The notes under the pieces: generated by a model
What the model saw: the letters and a program-made list of their open reading frames with translations, nothing else
What the model was told of the DNA's origin: nothing
Databases searched by the model: none
Source: Stercorarius parasiticus
Lineage: Eukaryota; Chordata; Aves; Charadriiformes; Stercorariidae
DNA: 64,000 nucleotides
Assembly (NCBI GenBank): GCA_013396915.1
Contig: VWZL01005124.1
Coordinates: 15,848-79,847, forward strand
Direction of reading: 5' to 3'
Translations under genes and position numbers: made by a program
Shown here: in pieces, positions 18,261-29,520 of the stretch
Layout: every line of letters starts with the position of its first letter
How positions within the stretch are numbered: position 1 is the stretch's first letter

Positions 18261-20975
18261 CCCAGCACATGGGACAATCTCAGGAAAATGGCGGGGGGGG
18301 AGCACGTATTGACCTCTGCTCCTTGCACGCTGTTCCCTATCACCTGCCCAGGCCGGGCTGGCAGCAGAGTAACTCTGCCCCAGTGCCACCAGTTCCTCCC
18401 AGCTGTCCCCGAGGGATGTTTACCCCCCCCTCCCGGAACGCCCTGGGCAGGCAGCCCTGCCTGCAGCCTGGCTGCTGGCTCCCGCATGGGGTGGCACTGC
18501 TGGGGACCAGCGAACCCCCCTGGGGTTGAAGGGCATGCTGGTCCCCCCCCCCCAGCCCCGCTCCCTCTGCCTCCCATTGCTGGAGAGGGATGGGTGCGAA
18601 TGCCTCCGTGCCTCCTTAAAATGACATAGCCGGTCTCCATGGCAACTCCGCTCTGCCTTTCGCCTCAGACCAGGAGCATCATCTGCTCCATCATCCCTGC
18701 AGGCCAGGACCCGGCCTTCCCAGAAAGGGCTTGGAGGGGTGCTGAGGATGCGGGACCGCCACTTGCCCCACACCTCTGCCCCGCTGGCAGTGCCAGCTGG
18801 TGTGGCCCCCTGGCATCTGGTCCATGGCCGGCTGGAGGGGACCCGCCTGGCTGCAGCATCCCTGTCCTCAGCTGCCTCCATCCTCCTCCACCCTCCAACC
18901 CCCAAGGGTTGCAAAAATCCCCAGCAAAGCCCCTTAGCTCTGCATCCACCTCCTCCTGCGAACAATCAGACACATGCTGGGTGGACTGGGAGGCGGGTGA
19001 GCATCACCAGCAGAGCGAAGGGGAGCCGCACCAGCAACATCAACCTGCCCATCAACCCCTCGGACCCCGCCGTGAAAATGAGAGGGAGGAGCAGAGCACC
19101 AGGGAAATTCCCCGGCACTCCAGCAAATCCCACCACCCCCTGCCTGGTGTTGCTGGGGTTGGCCTTGGCCTCCGAGACCTGGCACATCCGTCACCCCCCC
19201 ACCTTTCCCTTAAACCTCTCTAAGCCGCGGCGTGACGGCAGCCTGCCGGGAGAAGCTGGGCTGGCAGAGCTGTGGTGGCATGGATGCGGCCATCCTTCTC
19301 CACCCCCGGGGACATGGAGATGCGGGATGCCAGCCCCAGGTGCTGCGAGGGTGATTTTTGGTGGGGATGCAGACAGGGAGGAGGGAGACGTGTGCCTGCA
19401 AGGGTGCACAGGGGCTAAGACGTGTGCAGAAGGAGGGATGGAGGCATGTGTGCATGGGACACCGGAGAAGTGAAGGTGCGTGTGCGTGGGGGGGGCATGC
19501 CGAGACGAAGAGGTGAATGCCGGGGGGGAAAGGGCAGTTTGCATGCAGGGATGGAGAGGTGTGTGTGTACAGTAGGGGTGCGGAGGCGTGCACATCCCTT
19601 AATGGCACATCTTCCCCTCCAGACTGCGCAGGTGTTGTGTCACTCCAGACACCTTCTTCCTGGGGGCTCCAGGGCCACTCCAGCCCTGCCAGTGTCCGGC
19701 TCATGGGGGGCGACCCGCCGCCCTCCCCGATGGCTCCTTTGCCAGGTGACATTTCCTAACACCCACAAGGCATTTCCCCCTGCTTGGTCTTGTCCCGTTA
19801 TTCCCCGCTGCCTGCCGGGAGCCGCGCACAATTGCATCCCTGCAGCATCCCGGCATGTGCCGCAGTGTGGGGCTGTGTTTATTTATAGGGCTGATGCAGA
19901 GCTGGCGTGCGGTGTGGGGGCTTGCCACCCCCCTTCCCCATTTCCCAGGCTGGGCACACATGCCTGTCATGATGCCCCAGCGCCTGCTGGTCTGCCAATC
20001 TACTTGCAGAAGGAGTTTATAACTGGGGCTTCAGCACTGTGTCCCAGCAGCACCATCCTCGCCCATCACCCTGCTCTCCTGCACCTTGTTCCCAGCTTGC
20101 TCAGCCCCCTTGCAGCCTCCAGACTCACCTGAGGTCCCGCTGTTGGGTTAAACTTCACTCTCCGGAGGCACATGTGTCCCGAGATCTTCTCCTGCAGCCC
20201 CTCTTCAAGCCTCACTGAGGTTTTTTGGAGCACGCATGAGGCTCCCAAATTGTCCTGGCCACCCTGCCCACCCGGCTCCCTGCACCAACAAGGGACCCTG
20301 CCTGTTCCCAAGGCTCGAGACGCAGGCACGTGCTGCTGAGGACCACTGCGTGGTCAACACAGGATGCTGCTCTGTTTGCCTTTAGACTACAGGGAACCAT
20401 GGAAGGGCCACATGGGGATCCCAAGGGCAGTGTGTTGCTTTTGAGCCCCGTGGTGCAGCTGGATCGGTGCTGCCAGGGTGAGGGCAGGGGGGCATCACTC
20501 TGCGTGCCGTGGGATGCCCCATGGGGCACTGGCAGCTATCAAGCTGATAACTGGAGGCTCATAACTGGAGGCTCAGCCTATGCGGGCAGATCCACCTGGG
20601 GCCAAGCTCTCCTCTTTGCAGTGAGACAAGCTATGGGGGAGATGGTAGATATGGCAGGACCCCCCCTGCCGTGATGGAGCCCCAAGACCCAGCTCCCCAA
20701 AGGGCTTGGTGAAGGGACAAGGGAATGGGGATGGCTCAGGGGCTGCCAGGAGACTGGTACCCCGTGCCCTGTGGGATGCAGGATGCTTTACAGTGGCATG
20801 GTGGGGTGGGAAAGCACTGCCCTGATGCCAGGGCTCCCCGACATGGGGGGCTGAGCCACTTCAGCCCCCCCCTCATGCCCAGATGAGAGTGGCCACCAGC
20901 TCTCCGAGGGCACTGGGCCAGAGCCAGAGTGCGGGACAGGGTCCGGATGCCACGGCCCAGCCCCACACTGGCTGG
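18261..20975. other. GC-rich unique sequence, no gene recognised
   Basis: About 2.7 kb of GC-rich DNA. An RFX-like site, GTCTCCATGGCAAC, lies at 18633-18646. G-rich, GT-containing sequence lies at 19440-19600. GTTTATTTATAGGG occurs near 19878. Frames up to 244 codons overlap each other on both strands, and none shows a domain I recognise. Confidence 0.4.
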
Positions 20976-21110
20976 CCTCTCATTTGTTCTCATTAAAGGC
21001 TGGCAGGGTGTCTAATTAGGTGACGTGAGTGCCAGCGCCCTGCTGACAGACACCTGTGCAGACAGACCTCCTCCTCGGCCTGCCTCATAATTAGTTCGCA
21101 GGATGCTGCT
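20976..21110. promoter_or_regulatory. candidate conserved non-coding element
   Basis: GTTCTCATTAAAGGC, GTCTAATTAGGTGACGTGAG (homeodomain core beside a CRE-like TGACGTGA) and CTCATAATTAGTTCGC within about 120 bp. Three homeodomain cores in a GC-rich surround. Confidence 0.38.
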
Positions 21111-21534
21111 GCGCTGCCCGGCAGGACCTGCTCCGGCACCGGGAAACAAAACCCTTCCTCACCAGGACATGGCGCGGCGCCAGGCTCCACCAACGGGTGC
21201 CAGGGCTGGTGACACGGCTGGCACTGCAGCCTCATGGCATACAAATCCCGTAGCCATGGCATCCTTGGCGGGCCTCCCCTTGCATCCCGCTCCCGCGGGT
21301 ACCACTGGCACCCTAACCACGTTTTGGCACATCCAGGTGCCTGATGCGCGGAGCAGACTCACCACACCATGGGCACCAAGATCTTGTGCCCCCTTATTCA
21401 TCCCAAAGCAGCGCCCTGAGCACCTCGGATCCATGGAAAGAGGGAGCCGTGGTTTTCCATGCCCATCCGTATGCACCCACCCGAGCAGCTGGCAGGCAGG
21501 GACAGAGCGAGGATGGGGCGCCTTCATAGCCTTG
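21111..21534. other. GC-rich unique sequence
   Basis: Spacer between two candidate elements. A 144-codon frame lies on the plus strand and a 122-codon frame overlaps it on the minus strand. No family is recognised. Confidence 0.38.
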
Positions 21535-21780
21535 TGAACTGTGCAGGGATAATGAGCCAGTGGCCACTTTAATTAGATTAATTGGCTCCCATTCGACTCC
21601 AGAAGAGCTGTCAGGCTGCAAGTGTGTTCCTGCTGTACCTGGCTAATTACGGCACCGTGGCCACCACTCTGCAGCGCTTACGGCCGCAGAGAGACGACAC
21701 TGGGCAAACTGGTGCTGGGGAGATGCTGCCAGGCAAGGGGCGCCTGGGGAGGTATGGCTGCTAAAATAAGTTGGAGAACA
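21535..21780. promoter_or_regulatory. candidate element with second paired-type dimer site
   Basis: TAATTAGATTAATT at 21570-21583 is identical to the 14-mer at 9652-9665 and contains TAAT-TAG-ATTA. GGCTAATTACGGC and GCTAAAATAAGTTG follow. The repeated site across two islands 12 kb apart suggests shared input. Confidence 0.42.
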
Positions 21781-22239
21781 AGAGGAGGAGGAAGACCAGG
21801 GGGTCCTGAGGATGCTTCAGGCCCTGGGGAAGGGGCAAAGCTGCAGTAGAGGAAGGACTAGACTTGGTGAGGAGCTGGAGCGCAGGGATGGGGTTCGGGG
21901 AGGCCAGGAGCAGAGGACAGGGAGCAGGGCTGGGAAAGGTGTTGGGACATGAGCCAGAAGGATGTGGGGGCAACAGCCGGGAGCTCCAGGTAGGGGGACA
22001 GCATCTGAAGCACCCAGGTGACCACAGGGAGTGGGCAAATCTGTGCCCAAGCCCTGGGGACTGGCAGGGAGGGCTGGGTGGTGGGATAAGGCTCTATCCC
22101 TGCTGCTCACGCCCAGAGGAAGAGGAGGCAAGGCTGAGGGCAGCGAGCAGGCAGGGCTGGGCAGGTGAGGCAGGGTCTTTCCCAGCTCTGCTGGGCATGG
22201 GCACATCGAGCTCCTGCCTGACACTGGAGCCGCTCAGAG
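21781..22239. other. G/A-rich unique sequence
   Basis: Purine-rich single-copy DNA (GAGGAGGAAG, GGGGAAGGGG). Glu/Gly/Arg-rich frames reflect composition. Nothing is recognised. Confidence 0.4.
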
Positions 22240-22420
22240 GCACCGGCTATTTATAAAAGCCACGTCCAAGAGAAGCAAGGAGGTGACAGCCTAAAAATAA
22301 CCATCTGGGCTGGGGTGGCAAGGCGCCATTTCCCCACAGACTGGAGAGTGGGAGGCAGTACCGGGGGCTATTTATATCCCTGTTATCCTCAGCCTGTTAT
22401 TAAAATGCTGGCCTGCAGTG
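22240..22420. promoter_or_regulatory. cluster of MEF2-type sites
   Basis: CTATTTATAA at 22247-22256 and CTAAAAATAA at 22291-22300 both match YTAWWWWTAR. CTATTTATAT at 22368-22377 misses by one base. They fall within 131 bp, with TATTAAAATG at 22398. The flanks are GC-rich. A muscle- or neuron-type enhancer is a reasonable hypothesis. Confidence 0.42.
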
Positions 22421-23269
22421 CCCACTGCAGCTGGAGCCGCAGCCTTTGCCCACGCAGATGGCCCAGGCTCCAGGGGCACTGCCTTTTCCTGGAAGCACAA
22501 ATCACTGTTGGTCAAAGCTGGGAGTGCAAAACCGCAGATGAACCGGAACTTAACAGCTCCAGGAGGCAAATAATGTGCCAGACACTCCCCTACGCACCCC
22601 CAAAAGACACCCCACAACCCCTCTGGGGACCAGGGTTACTGCAGGTGGCTGGTGCCCCCAGGATTTTGTGAGCCATGGGATGCCAGCAGCTCCCCAGGGT
22701 GTCTCCCAGGAGTTGGAAGACACACCTGCACACACGTATGCGCAGGGCATCCAGCTGATCCCACACACCGCCTCGTGATGCACCACCAGCGCATGGCACG
22801 GGGACCCTGTGTGCACTGGGGACATCCACTTGCTGCAGGTATGTGTGGGTACCCCTGAGTGCCCTCTCTGCATGCCACCAGTGCCAGCACTGTCCTGGCA
22901 CTCCAGCATGGAGGGCACACATCTCCTACATTCGTGGGGGATTGTGTGTGTGTGGGGGTCATCACAAAGCTCAGGAATGAGCCCCCAAGCCCCATCGCAG
23001 CCCCCAAACCCCACCTGGCCCTATAAGATACCAACCTGCAAATCTCCTGCCACATCCCTGCGTGCCAATGCAACACCCTGGGATGCCTGCCCAGCCTCCG
23101 AGCCCCCGCATACCTCCTCGTCATGCCCGCATGTCCCCAAGTGATTCCCACACAGACCCCATGGCCCAGCACTTGTCCCCACATGGGGTGGCTGGAGGAG
23201 GTGATGGCACTGGCAGGAGATGGGAGCAGCTGGGAGAAGGGCAGGGAGGAAGAGAAGGAGGCCGGCTCC
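22421..23269. other. unique sequence, no gene recognised
   Basis: Single-copy DNA with a short GT run at about 22945-22956. Frames on the minus strand up to 257 codons overlap several plus-strand frames. I see no domain or splice structure. Confidence 0.4.
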
Positions 23270-23500
23270 ATCCTCAGGTGTGCGTAGGACACATTCAGCT
23301 GGGAGCTTGTTAGCCAAGATATTAGCAGCCGTTGCAAAGAGCTGATGCGGCTGCAGCACACACATCCCCAGGGCTCCCAGGGGAGCCCGCGCTTCGATTC
23401 GTGCTGCACACGAGGCCCCCAGAACAGATGCAGCTTGGATGGAGTTATTTTTTCGCTGGTGGATGTTAATCCCAGGCTCAGCTAATGCCTCCGCAGCAGC
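23270..23500. promoter_or_regulatory. candidate conserved non-coding element
   Basis: TTAGCCAAGATATTAGC, GCGCTTCGATTCGTGC and GGAGTTATTTTTTCGC with retained CpGs in mixed-composition DNA. The call is based on composition only. Confidence 0.3.
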
Positions 23501-23884
23501 TCGCCTGGGCCCTCCTCCAGGCTGGCTGCCGCCCGTGCTCACCAACAGATGGGCAAGAGGGGATGAGTGGGGCAGCTTCATCCCGTGGCTCTCTCTGGGA
23601 TGCTGTTGTGCCCATGGCAAAGCGTCATGCCCGAGATGGGGGGCAAAGGGAGAAGGGTGGGTGAACTGCCCATGCCCAGCACCTAAGGGGCCGGTGTGGC
23701 CCCGTGTCTGCCCTACATGGGGGGACATCCTCAGTATGGGGCCAAGGGGGTGTCCTGTACCCATGGGGATGGTGGGGTTGGTCATCAATGGTAGGGCAAG
23801 GGGGGGGCCTGGTACCCCCAGCTCTGGTCCTGCGGGGGATGTGGAATAGAGCAGGGTGGTGGGAGCGGAGAAAGGGCTTCCCCA
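23501..23884. other. GC-rich unique sequence
   Basis: G-rich single-copy DNA with GGTGTCC/GGGGGAT strings. Nothing is recognised. Confidence 0.38.
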
Positions 23885-24310
23885 GCTGGCAAGGAGGATG
23901 TAATTGTACGGTACAGATTGAGCCTGTCAGGCGTCCCTCTGATAGCGCATCCCAGGGCGCCTTCGCCATAAATAATAAATAACAGCCCGGAGAGGAGGGG
24001 ATTAACAAGGACAGGCGAGGCAGTTATTTCCTAATTGATGGTTTTGCATTCCTGCGGAGGCAGCCACCCTGATGCCATTGCAGAGAGCAGGCGCCTCCTC
24101 CCCACCACTTCACTGGGGAAACGCAGGCAGGGGAAATGCAGGCAGGGGAAAAGCAGGCAGCTCTGGGGCAGAGCGGGCAGCTGGGGCAGAGCAGTCCCAT
24201 CGCACAGAATCCCATCCCATCCGCACCTGATGGGAAAGTCCAACCGGGGCTCGATGCTTTTCCTCTTATCCTTTATTTAACTTCATTTCTACTAAACCTT
24301 TAGAGGAAGG
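23885..24310. promoter_or_regulatory. candidate conserved elements flanking a short tandem repeat
   Basis: Left island at 23885-24060 has GTACGGTACAG, CATAAATAATAAATAACAG, GGATTAACAAGG and CCTAATTGATGG, with retained CpGs. Right island at 24250-24300 has CCTTTATTTAACTTC and CTACTAAACC. Between them is a 15-bp tandem repeat (listed separately). Confidence 0.36.
24115..24159. repeat. 15-bp tandem repeat, three copies
   Basis: Three perfect-length copies of GGGGAAAYGCAGGCA (third reads GGGGAAAAGCAGGCA). Followed by two GGGGCAGAGC copies. Confidence 0.85.
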
Positions 24311-25249
24311 ACCAAAATCCCAGCATCCTGCCCCTTCCCCTGCTCACAGAGGCTGGGATGCAGGATATTCCATCTCCTGCCTTGTCCAGGATTTGGAGCA
24401 TCCCAGCTGGGCAGGAGAGGGGAGCGGGATGGGGTCCCTGGGCAGACCAGACAGCTTGAGTTTCCACGTGGGAGCTAAATTTCCACGTTTCCAAGCTAAA
24501 ACCTGCTTTGGGAGGAGGCTGGGCCAGTTTCGGAGACATAATTATGTATAAAAAAAGCTTGGCCTTGTCCCTGCGGGGAGGAGCTGTGTCCAGCTCTGCC
24601 GCTTGGGATGTGCTGGGACCTGATGGGACCATGCCAGCCTCTGGGGAGCCCAGACCCTGCCTTGGCCATGGTGGGGGTCTTCCCCTCTGCCCACCCAGTC
24701 TGCGGGCAGGGGGATGCCCGGCCACAGCTGTACACAGGCTGGTGGCCCGCTCCCGCAGCATGGCCTGGTTCCCGTCCCGGATTACCCTGTCCCCGCTGGC
24801 AGGAGGGGGAAGAGCTTTCCCAGTGCCAGATGGTGCCATTTAATTTTTTTTTTTTCTGGATGAGGCTTGAATCTGTTCGTGCCCGTGAGACCAACGCAGG
24901 CAGCGCTGGGCTGAGAGCCCTCCTGCCTTGAGGTGCAGCTATTTCTCGCCTAGAAACCGGAGCTTTGCGGCGAGGACCATTCCCCAAAGATATCTTCCAA
25001 GGTTTTTCCTCACTTAGTGAATATGCCTCACTGCATGGGGCAGTGCGAGCGGGGCGACCCCAGTCCCCTTCAGGGTGATTTTGCCCAGCGATTCAGGCTT
25101 CCCCTGCCTGCAGCCCCGCCAGCTTGCCTGCCTTTCCCAAGAGTGGAGGAACGGCGTGGGTTTGAGGGACCAGGGGACCAGGGGGTGAGAAAGGCAGAGG
25201 AGATGTCCACGGAGGCGGTGCATTCCCCTGTGCTGGGGTGACGACGCAG
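24311..25249. other. unique sequence with two low-GC patches
   Basis: GTTTCCACGTGGGAGCTAAA and TTTCCACGTTTCCAAGCTAAA form an imperfect direct repeat at about 24460-24500. ACATAATTATGTATAAAAAA lies at 24536-24555. A T-run lies at 24845-24856. The rest is GC-rich. No gene is recognised. Confidence 0.38.
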
Positions 25250-26379
25250 GTGCTGCCTGCCAGGTTGCTGCCTGTGGCCTCCGCTCAGCTCGCAATTATC
25301 TGGGGTAATGGCAGGGGAGGGTGACCCAGATAGCGCGGGGAGGAGGATAATAAGGAAGATGTAAGTGTGGCTTTGGGAACAGGAAATGGAGCAGGGGGGG
25401 ACAAGAGCGAGAGGAGAGGAGCTCTGGGATGAACCCTGAGCTGGGAGGTTGACCCTGTGCATCCCAGAGCATTCCCGCAGCGCAAGTCATCCCTAATCCA
25501 AGGGGGGCAATACACCCCTTGGTAACCTAAAATGTCCCCTCCCAGAGCTATGGCCCTGTGTGGTTTGGGGTGGAAAAAGGGGTAGGCAGAGGACAGGACG
25601 TACAGCAGCATCTCCCAAACAAAATCCTTCTTCCAGTGAGTGCTCTGGGCTGGGATGAGTGGAGAGGCTCTGGAAAAGCTGCATTGGAGGGGTCCCGCTG
25701 CCATAGTGAGCTCTGCTCGGCTCGCAGAGGGAACACAGCTCTCGGCATGGGGCCATGTGTTGTCCCCAGGGCCAGGTGTCACACAGCTATGGGGACTTTG
25801 CTGGAAGGCACCTTGCAGGAGAGCACCTGCAGGTCAGCAAAGAGGGGACTGGGGCTCCTGCCCTTGCCGAGCACCTTGCAAAGGGTCCATGCAGCAGTTC
25901 TGGGACCCACCGAGCACACACCAAGCGATATTTTGTTATAAATCTCCCAGCCCTCTCCCATCATCCCTTCTCCACAAAGAGCTGAGGAAGCAGAGGTCTG
26001 AGCCAGCACTCGTCCATCACCACGGCAAGGTGTCCCATGCTGCCGCCACCTGCTCCAGCCATCTTGGCAATCTGCTGCAGCCACTTCCCTGGGGCAAACG
26101 CTGCCTGTTTGCTGCCTCTGGGCTGCAGCTGGCTCCAGGCACTGGGCTCTGTGACTCAGTGTCCCCTCTGGCACACCCTGGGCTGTGGGAGAGCTTGCGT
26201 CCCTGCTCTCCAGCTGGGCTTTGAGGCTTTTTTTCTGAATCCAGCAGTGAAAAGGACCAAAAATGGGGACCACTGGTCCAAGCATGATGCTGATGACTTG
26301 CTAGCAGTGCAGGGCTCATCATTTAAAATAAAGGAAGCTGGGAATGGTGTGGGATCAGGTCAGCACTCCTGGATCCCAT
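25250..26379. other. unique sequence, no gene recognised
   Basis: Single-copy DNA of balanced composition with a small island near 25922-25945 (GCGATATTTTGTTATAAATC) and TCATTTAAAATAAAGG at 26319-26334. Frames up to 194 codons on the plus strand are opposed by minus-strand frames. No domain is recognised. Confidence 0.38.
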
Positions 26380-26592
26380 GGTGGGGATTCTTTCCTATGA
26401 AGGTGGTGAGCCCCTGGCCAAGGTTGCCCAGAGAAGCTGTGGCTGCCCCATCCCTGGAGGTGTTCAAGGCCAGGTTGGACAGGGCTTGGAGCAACCTGGT
26501 CTGGTGGGAGGTGTCCCTGCCCAGGGCACAGGGTGGGACTGAATGGGCTTTAAGGTCCCTTCCAATGCAAACCATTCTATGATTCCATGACC
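26380..26592 (+). mobile_element. CR1 LINE, 5'-truncated, 3' end
   Basis: Clean CR1 3' region: GGTGGTGAGCCCCTGGCC, GTTGCCCAGAGAAGCTGTGG, CTGCCCCATCCCTGGAGG, TTCAAGGCCAGGTTGGACAG, TGGTCTGGTGGGAGGTGTCC, GGTCCCTTCCAATGCAAACC, then ATTCTATGATTCCATG. It belongs to the same subfamily as the antisense copy at 50388, with low divergence. Confidence 0.95.
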
Positions 26593-27219
26593 TTCTACTC
26601 CATCAGTGGGTTGTGAGGGTACCACCAGGTGACCCCACATGAGCATATTGGCCGGGAAGAATGTTTGCTGGCGGAAGAGAGCATTGCTCTGGGCACTGGC
26701 AAGGCGCTGGGGAACAAGACCAAGTGGAGAAGCAGTTTCCAAGCAATCTGGGCTCATCATCGCATGGTATTTTAAGCAGCAGAAAAGAAAATAAAACAGA
26801 TAAGGGAGGGAGGGAGAGAGGGTGTGCTGGAGGGAGGGGAGGAGCTGCCCCCTCCCTCCCATGCAGCCCCATGGCGCTGGGGACTGGGTGGGCTGGGGTG
26901 ATGCTGCAGGGGGGTGGACGGGGTGTGGGGCTTTTTGCAGGCTGGGTTTCGAAGGGGAGGCTCACCGGCAAAGGGAGCACGACGTCTTCCGCGACAGGCT
27001 CAAACATGATTCAACGTCACCTACTTTCCACCATGACGACTTCTGCCGCTTCATCTTCTCAGCGCAAATCTGGGGCTCAGAGTGCTCGAAATGTGGCTGA
27101 GGAGGGGGATGAAGGGGAGGAGGCCGTGATGAGGAGGAGGATGTGCTTCTTCCTCCTTCACTCCCCTCCTGAGCTGTCCCTGAGGGTGCCTCCACCCCGG
27201 GGAAGGGAGCACCAAAAGC
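26593..27219. other. unique sequence with purine-rich runs
   Basis: GGGAGGGAGGGAGAGAGGG at 26804-26822 and a GAGGAGGGGGATG-type purine tract at 27100-27150. AAGCAGCAGAAAAGAAAATAAAAC lies near 26775. No gene is recognised. Confidence 0.4.
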
Positions 27220-27420
27220 CACTCTTTCATTAATTGAATATTCAATTTTCAAAATAACCTTGAGGAACTAAATGAAGAGGCTGGGAAGAGATAGCTAATT
27301 GTCAGCTGCACCTGCTCGGCACACAACCACAAAAATGCTGCTTCTAGCTTCCTTCCAGCCCACTCACACAATTCATTTATTTTTTATTTTTTTTTCCCCG
27401 AGCCGTTACGTCAATGCAGA
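27220..27420. promoter_or_regulatory. AT-rich island with a 16-bp perfect palindrome
   Basis: AATTGAATATTCAATT at 27232-27247 is its own reverse complement. CATTAATTGAA precedes it and GATAGCTAATTGTC follows. A T-rich run lies at 27375-27397. Enhancer-like composition. Confidence 0.4.
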
Positions 27421-28249
27421 GGGCACGGCAGCTTTGCAGGGCATGAGAAGCACGCTGGGCCCCTGGTGTGTGGGATGCAATAGCGGGGTCTGGGGGCTGT
27501 AAAAGCTGGCGAGTGGCTTTCCTGGCCCTGGGGGATGCTTTTTTGCAGGGGGTGGGATGTGAGTGGGGATATGGCCCCCGTGAGGGGTGCAGGCAGCAGG
27601 TTCTGCATCTTCGTGGTGGCCACAATGCTGGTGCCCAACAGGTTTGGGTGCCCCTGGGCTGTGCTGCCTCCGTGGGGCAGTGCAGGGAGGTTGTAATGGG
27701 CTGCGCGGGCTGGAGGGACTAGAGCATCCTGCACTCGTGCACAGGGGCTGTGCATGTCCCGATGCCGCAGCCAGTGTCACCGGGCCATGGCTGGGGCTCT
27801 GCGCCTTCACTCAGCACCTGGTCCCGCTCTACAACTGCCAGTAGCGCTGGTGCTGGCTTCTCCCTCCTTCCTTTGGGCAACCACTTGCCCCTGCATCAAA
27901 GCATCATGTGCCTGTCCTCACCTTGGAAAAGCCCCGGCGCCCTTTTGTGCCAGCTGCCCCCAAACCATGGGAGATTTTGCCCATTTTACTCTTCCTAGGG
28001 GTGCTGAGCCCAGGGCAGAGGGTGTCCTGCACATCCAAGCTGGGAGTTGTGGGTGCAGGCAGGAGCATGGGGCACTTCTGCAGCTGCCGCATTGCTGCTG
28101 GCGTGCACGAGGGCAGGCAGGGCTCGGCTGTGGCCACGGCAGGGAGCAGATGGGTTCCTCACCACGGGGGCAGCCGGACTGGGCCATATGCTGCCTTTCA
28201 CCAGCACTGGCCATGCCTGTCTCTCCACATCGCTCGCTGCCTCCACACT
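27421..28249. other. GC-rich unique sequence
   Basis: Single-copy DNA with overlapping frames on both strands up to 190 codons. No recognised domain. Confidence 0.4.
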
Positions 28250-28480
28250 TGGCTGCATTAATAATCAGCCGGTTGATGGGGAAGGATTTACCAGCTGTTT
28301 TTCATGACTCCATTGGCCTCAGATAAATCAGGGAGGGGGTGTCGCACGGCGTTTGCCAGGGGCCTGATGGATGGTGCCGAGCGAGCGGATCGCTCACACG
28401 CTGACACTTACAGACTCTGTCAGGTTGGCGGAGAGCGCGGGATTAATGACCCCAATCAAGCGGGAAGAAATCGCTGAGGT
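28250..28480. promoter_or_regulatory. candidate conserved non-coding element with retained CpGs
   Basis: GCATTAATAATCAGCC, CAGATAAATCAGGG, GCGAGCGGATCGCTCACACGC (with inverted repeat GAGCG-GAT-CGCTC), GGGATTAATGACCC and CAATCAAGCGGG. The mixture of homeodomain/GATA-type cores and preserved CpGs is one of the stronger signs of constraint here. Confidence 0.42.
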
Positions 28481-28619
28481 GGTACCCAGCCCACCTCTCG
28501 CTGCAGCATTGGGGCCGCCTCGGCCCTGCCCCACGCAGGGGGCTCCTGGTGGGGTCCCCTCCCCTTCCCCAGCTTCCCCACCGGCTGGGCTGGAGTGGGC
28601 AGCTCCCCCAGCCCCGGCT
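28481..28619. other. GC-rich spacer
   Basis: CCCC-rich spacer. Nothing is recognised. Confidence 0.35.
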
Positions 28620-28760
28620 GCAGGATGGAGATTAGCTCTAAAGAGCTGAGCACACACAATATTTCCAAAGCAATTGCAAGCGAAGCAGGGAGCAGCTGTG
28701 GGCTGAGCAGCCTGCCTCCCTCAATACCAGTAACATCTGGATGTGGCAGCTGTGCTGGCG
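28620..28760. promoter_or_regulatory. candidate conserved non-coding element
   Basis: GATTAGCTCTAAAGAGC, CACACAATATTTCCAAAGC (SOX/FOX-like), GCAATTGCAAGCG (C/EBP-like) and CATCTGGATG within about 130 bp. Confidence 0.36.
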
Positions 28761-29339
28761 AGCGAAACCTGTTCAGGGCGAGGGGGGAGGGCACGGGACC
28801 CCCATCGCTCGGCACGGCGTGTGCTGCCGGGACTGGTGATGAAAAACCTGCCTCCGGCTTCAAGTCTCTGCTCCCAGGATAATTCTCTGGAGGCTGCATC
28901 CCTTCCCTGTCCTGTAGGGCAGGGTGCTGGGGGTCCCCGCTCCTGCACCCACCGCCCTGGGAGGACACTCATCCCAGTTCCCTGTTCACTGGGACCATGG
29001 CATATTGCAGAGTGCTACTCTCCCTCCACTAGCTTGTGGTCCCCATTGAGCAGGACCCCCCTGTGGCATGGATGCTGAGGAGCATGGGTGCCCCGGGAAG
29101 GGCTGGGTGCCTCAGTGGGGAGCCCAGTTCTGCTCTGACCATCTCAGCAGCATCACTAGATCTGGAGCATATTTTAAAGGAGAGCCAAAACCCGAGGGGG
29201 CTGGAGCTCAGGGGTTGCAGTTGGCTACCAGGGGCTGCTGTAACCCACCCCTGGGAGTAAGGGAGGGCTCAGAAATCAGGGTCCCCAGCACAGCCCCCCC
29301 TGCCCACGGGGGTCTGCTGTCCCCTGGCGCTGCTACCTG
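28761..29339. other. unique sequence
   Basis: GC-rich DNA with one AT patch, GGAGCATATTTTAAAGG, near 29164. Nothing is recognised. Confidence 0.38.
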
Positions 29340-29520
29340 GCCCAGTGGTGGCACACACCCCACTGCGTGTGCTGCACACACAGCCCCACTGCACATACAG
29401 CCCCCTTGCACACACACAGCCCTGCCGTGCACACCACAGCCCCAGTGTGCACACACACAGCACCCCTGGAAACACCTGCCCACACAAAGATGTGTGCACG
29501 CACAGCCCCTGTCACCCTGC
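29340..29520. repeat. CACACACAGCCCC minisatellite, degenerate
   Basis: About seven diverged copies of a unit near 22-26 bp, such as CACACACAGCCCTGCCGTG and CACACCACAGCCCCAGTGTG. C/A-rich plus strand and G-poor, like the array at 740-1365. The Thr/His/Cys-rich frames are repeat artefacts. Confidence 0.75.
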
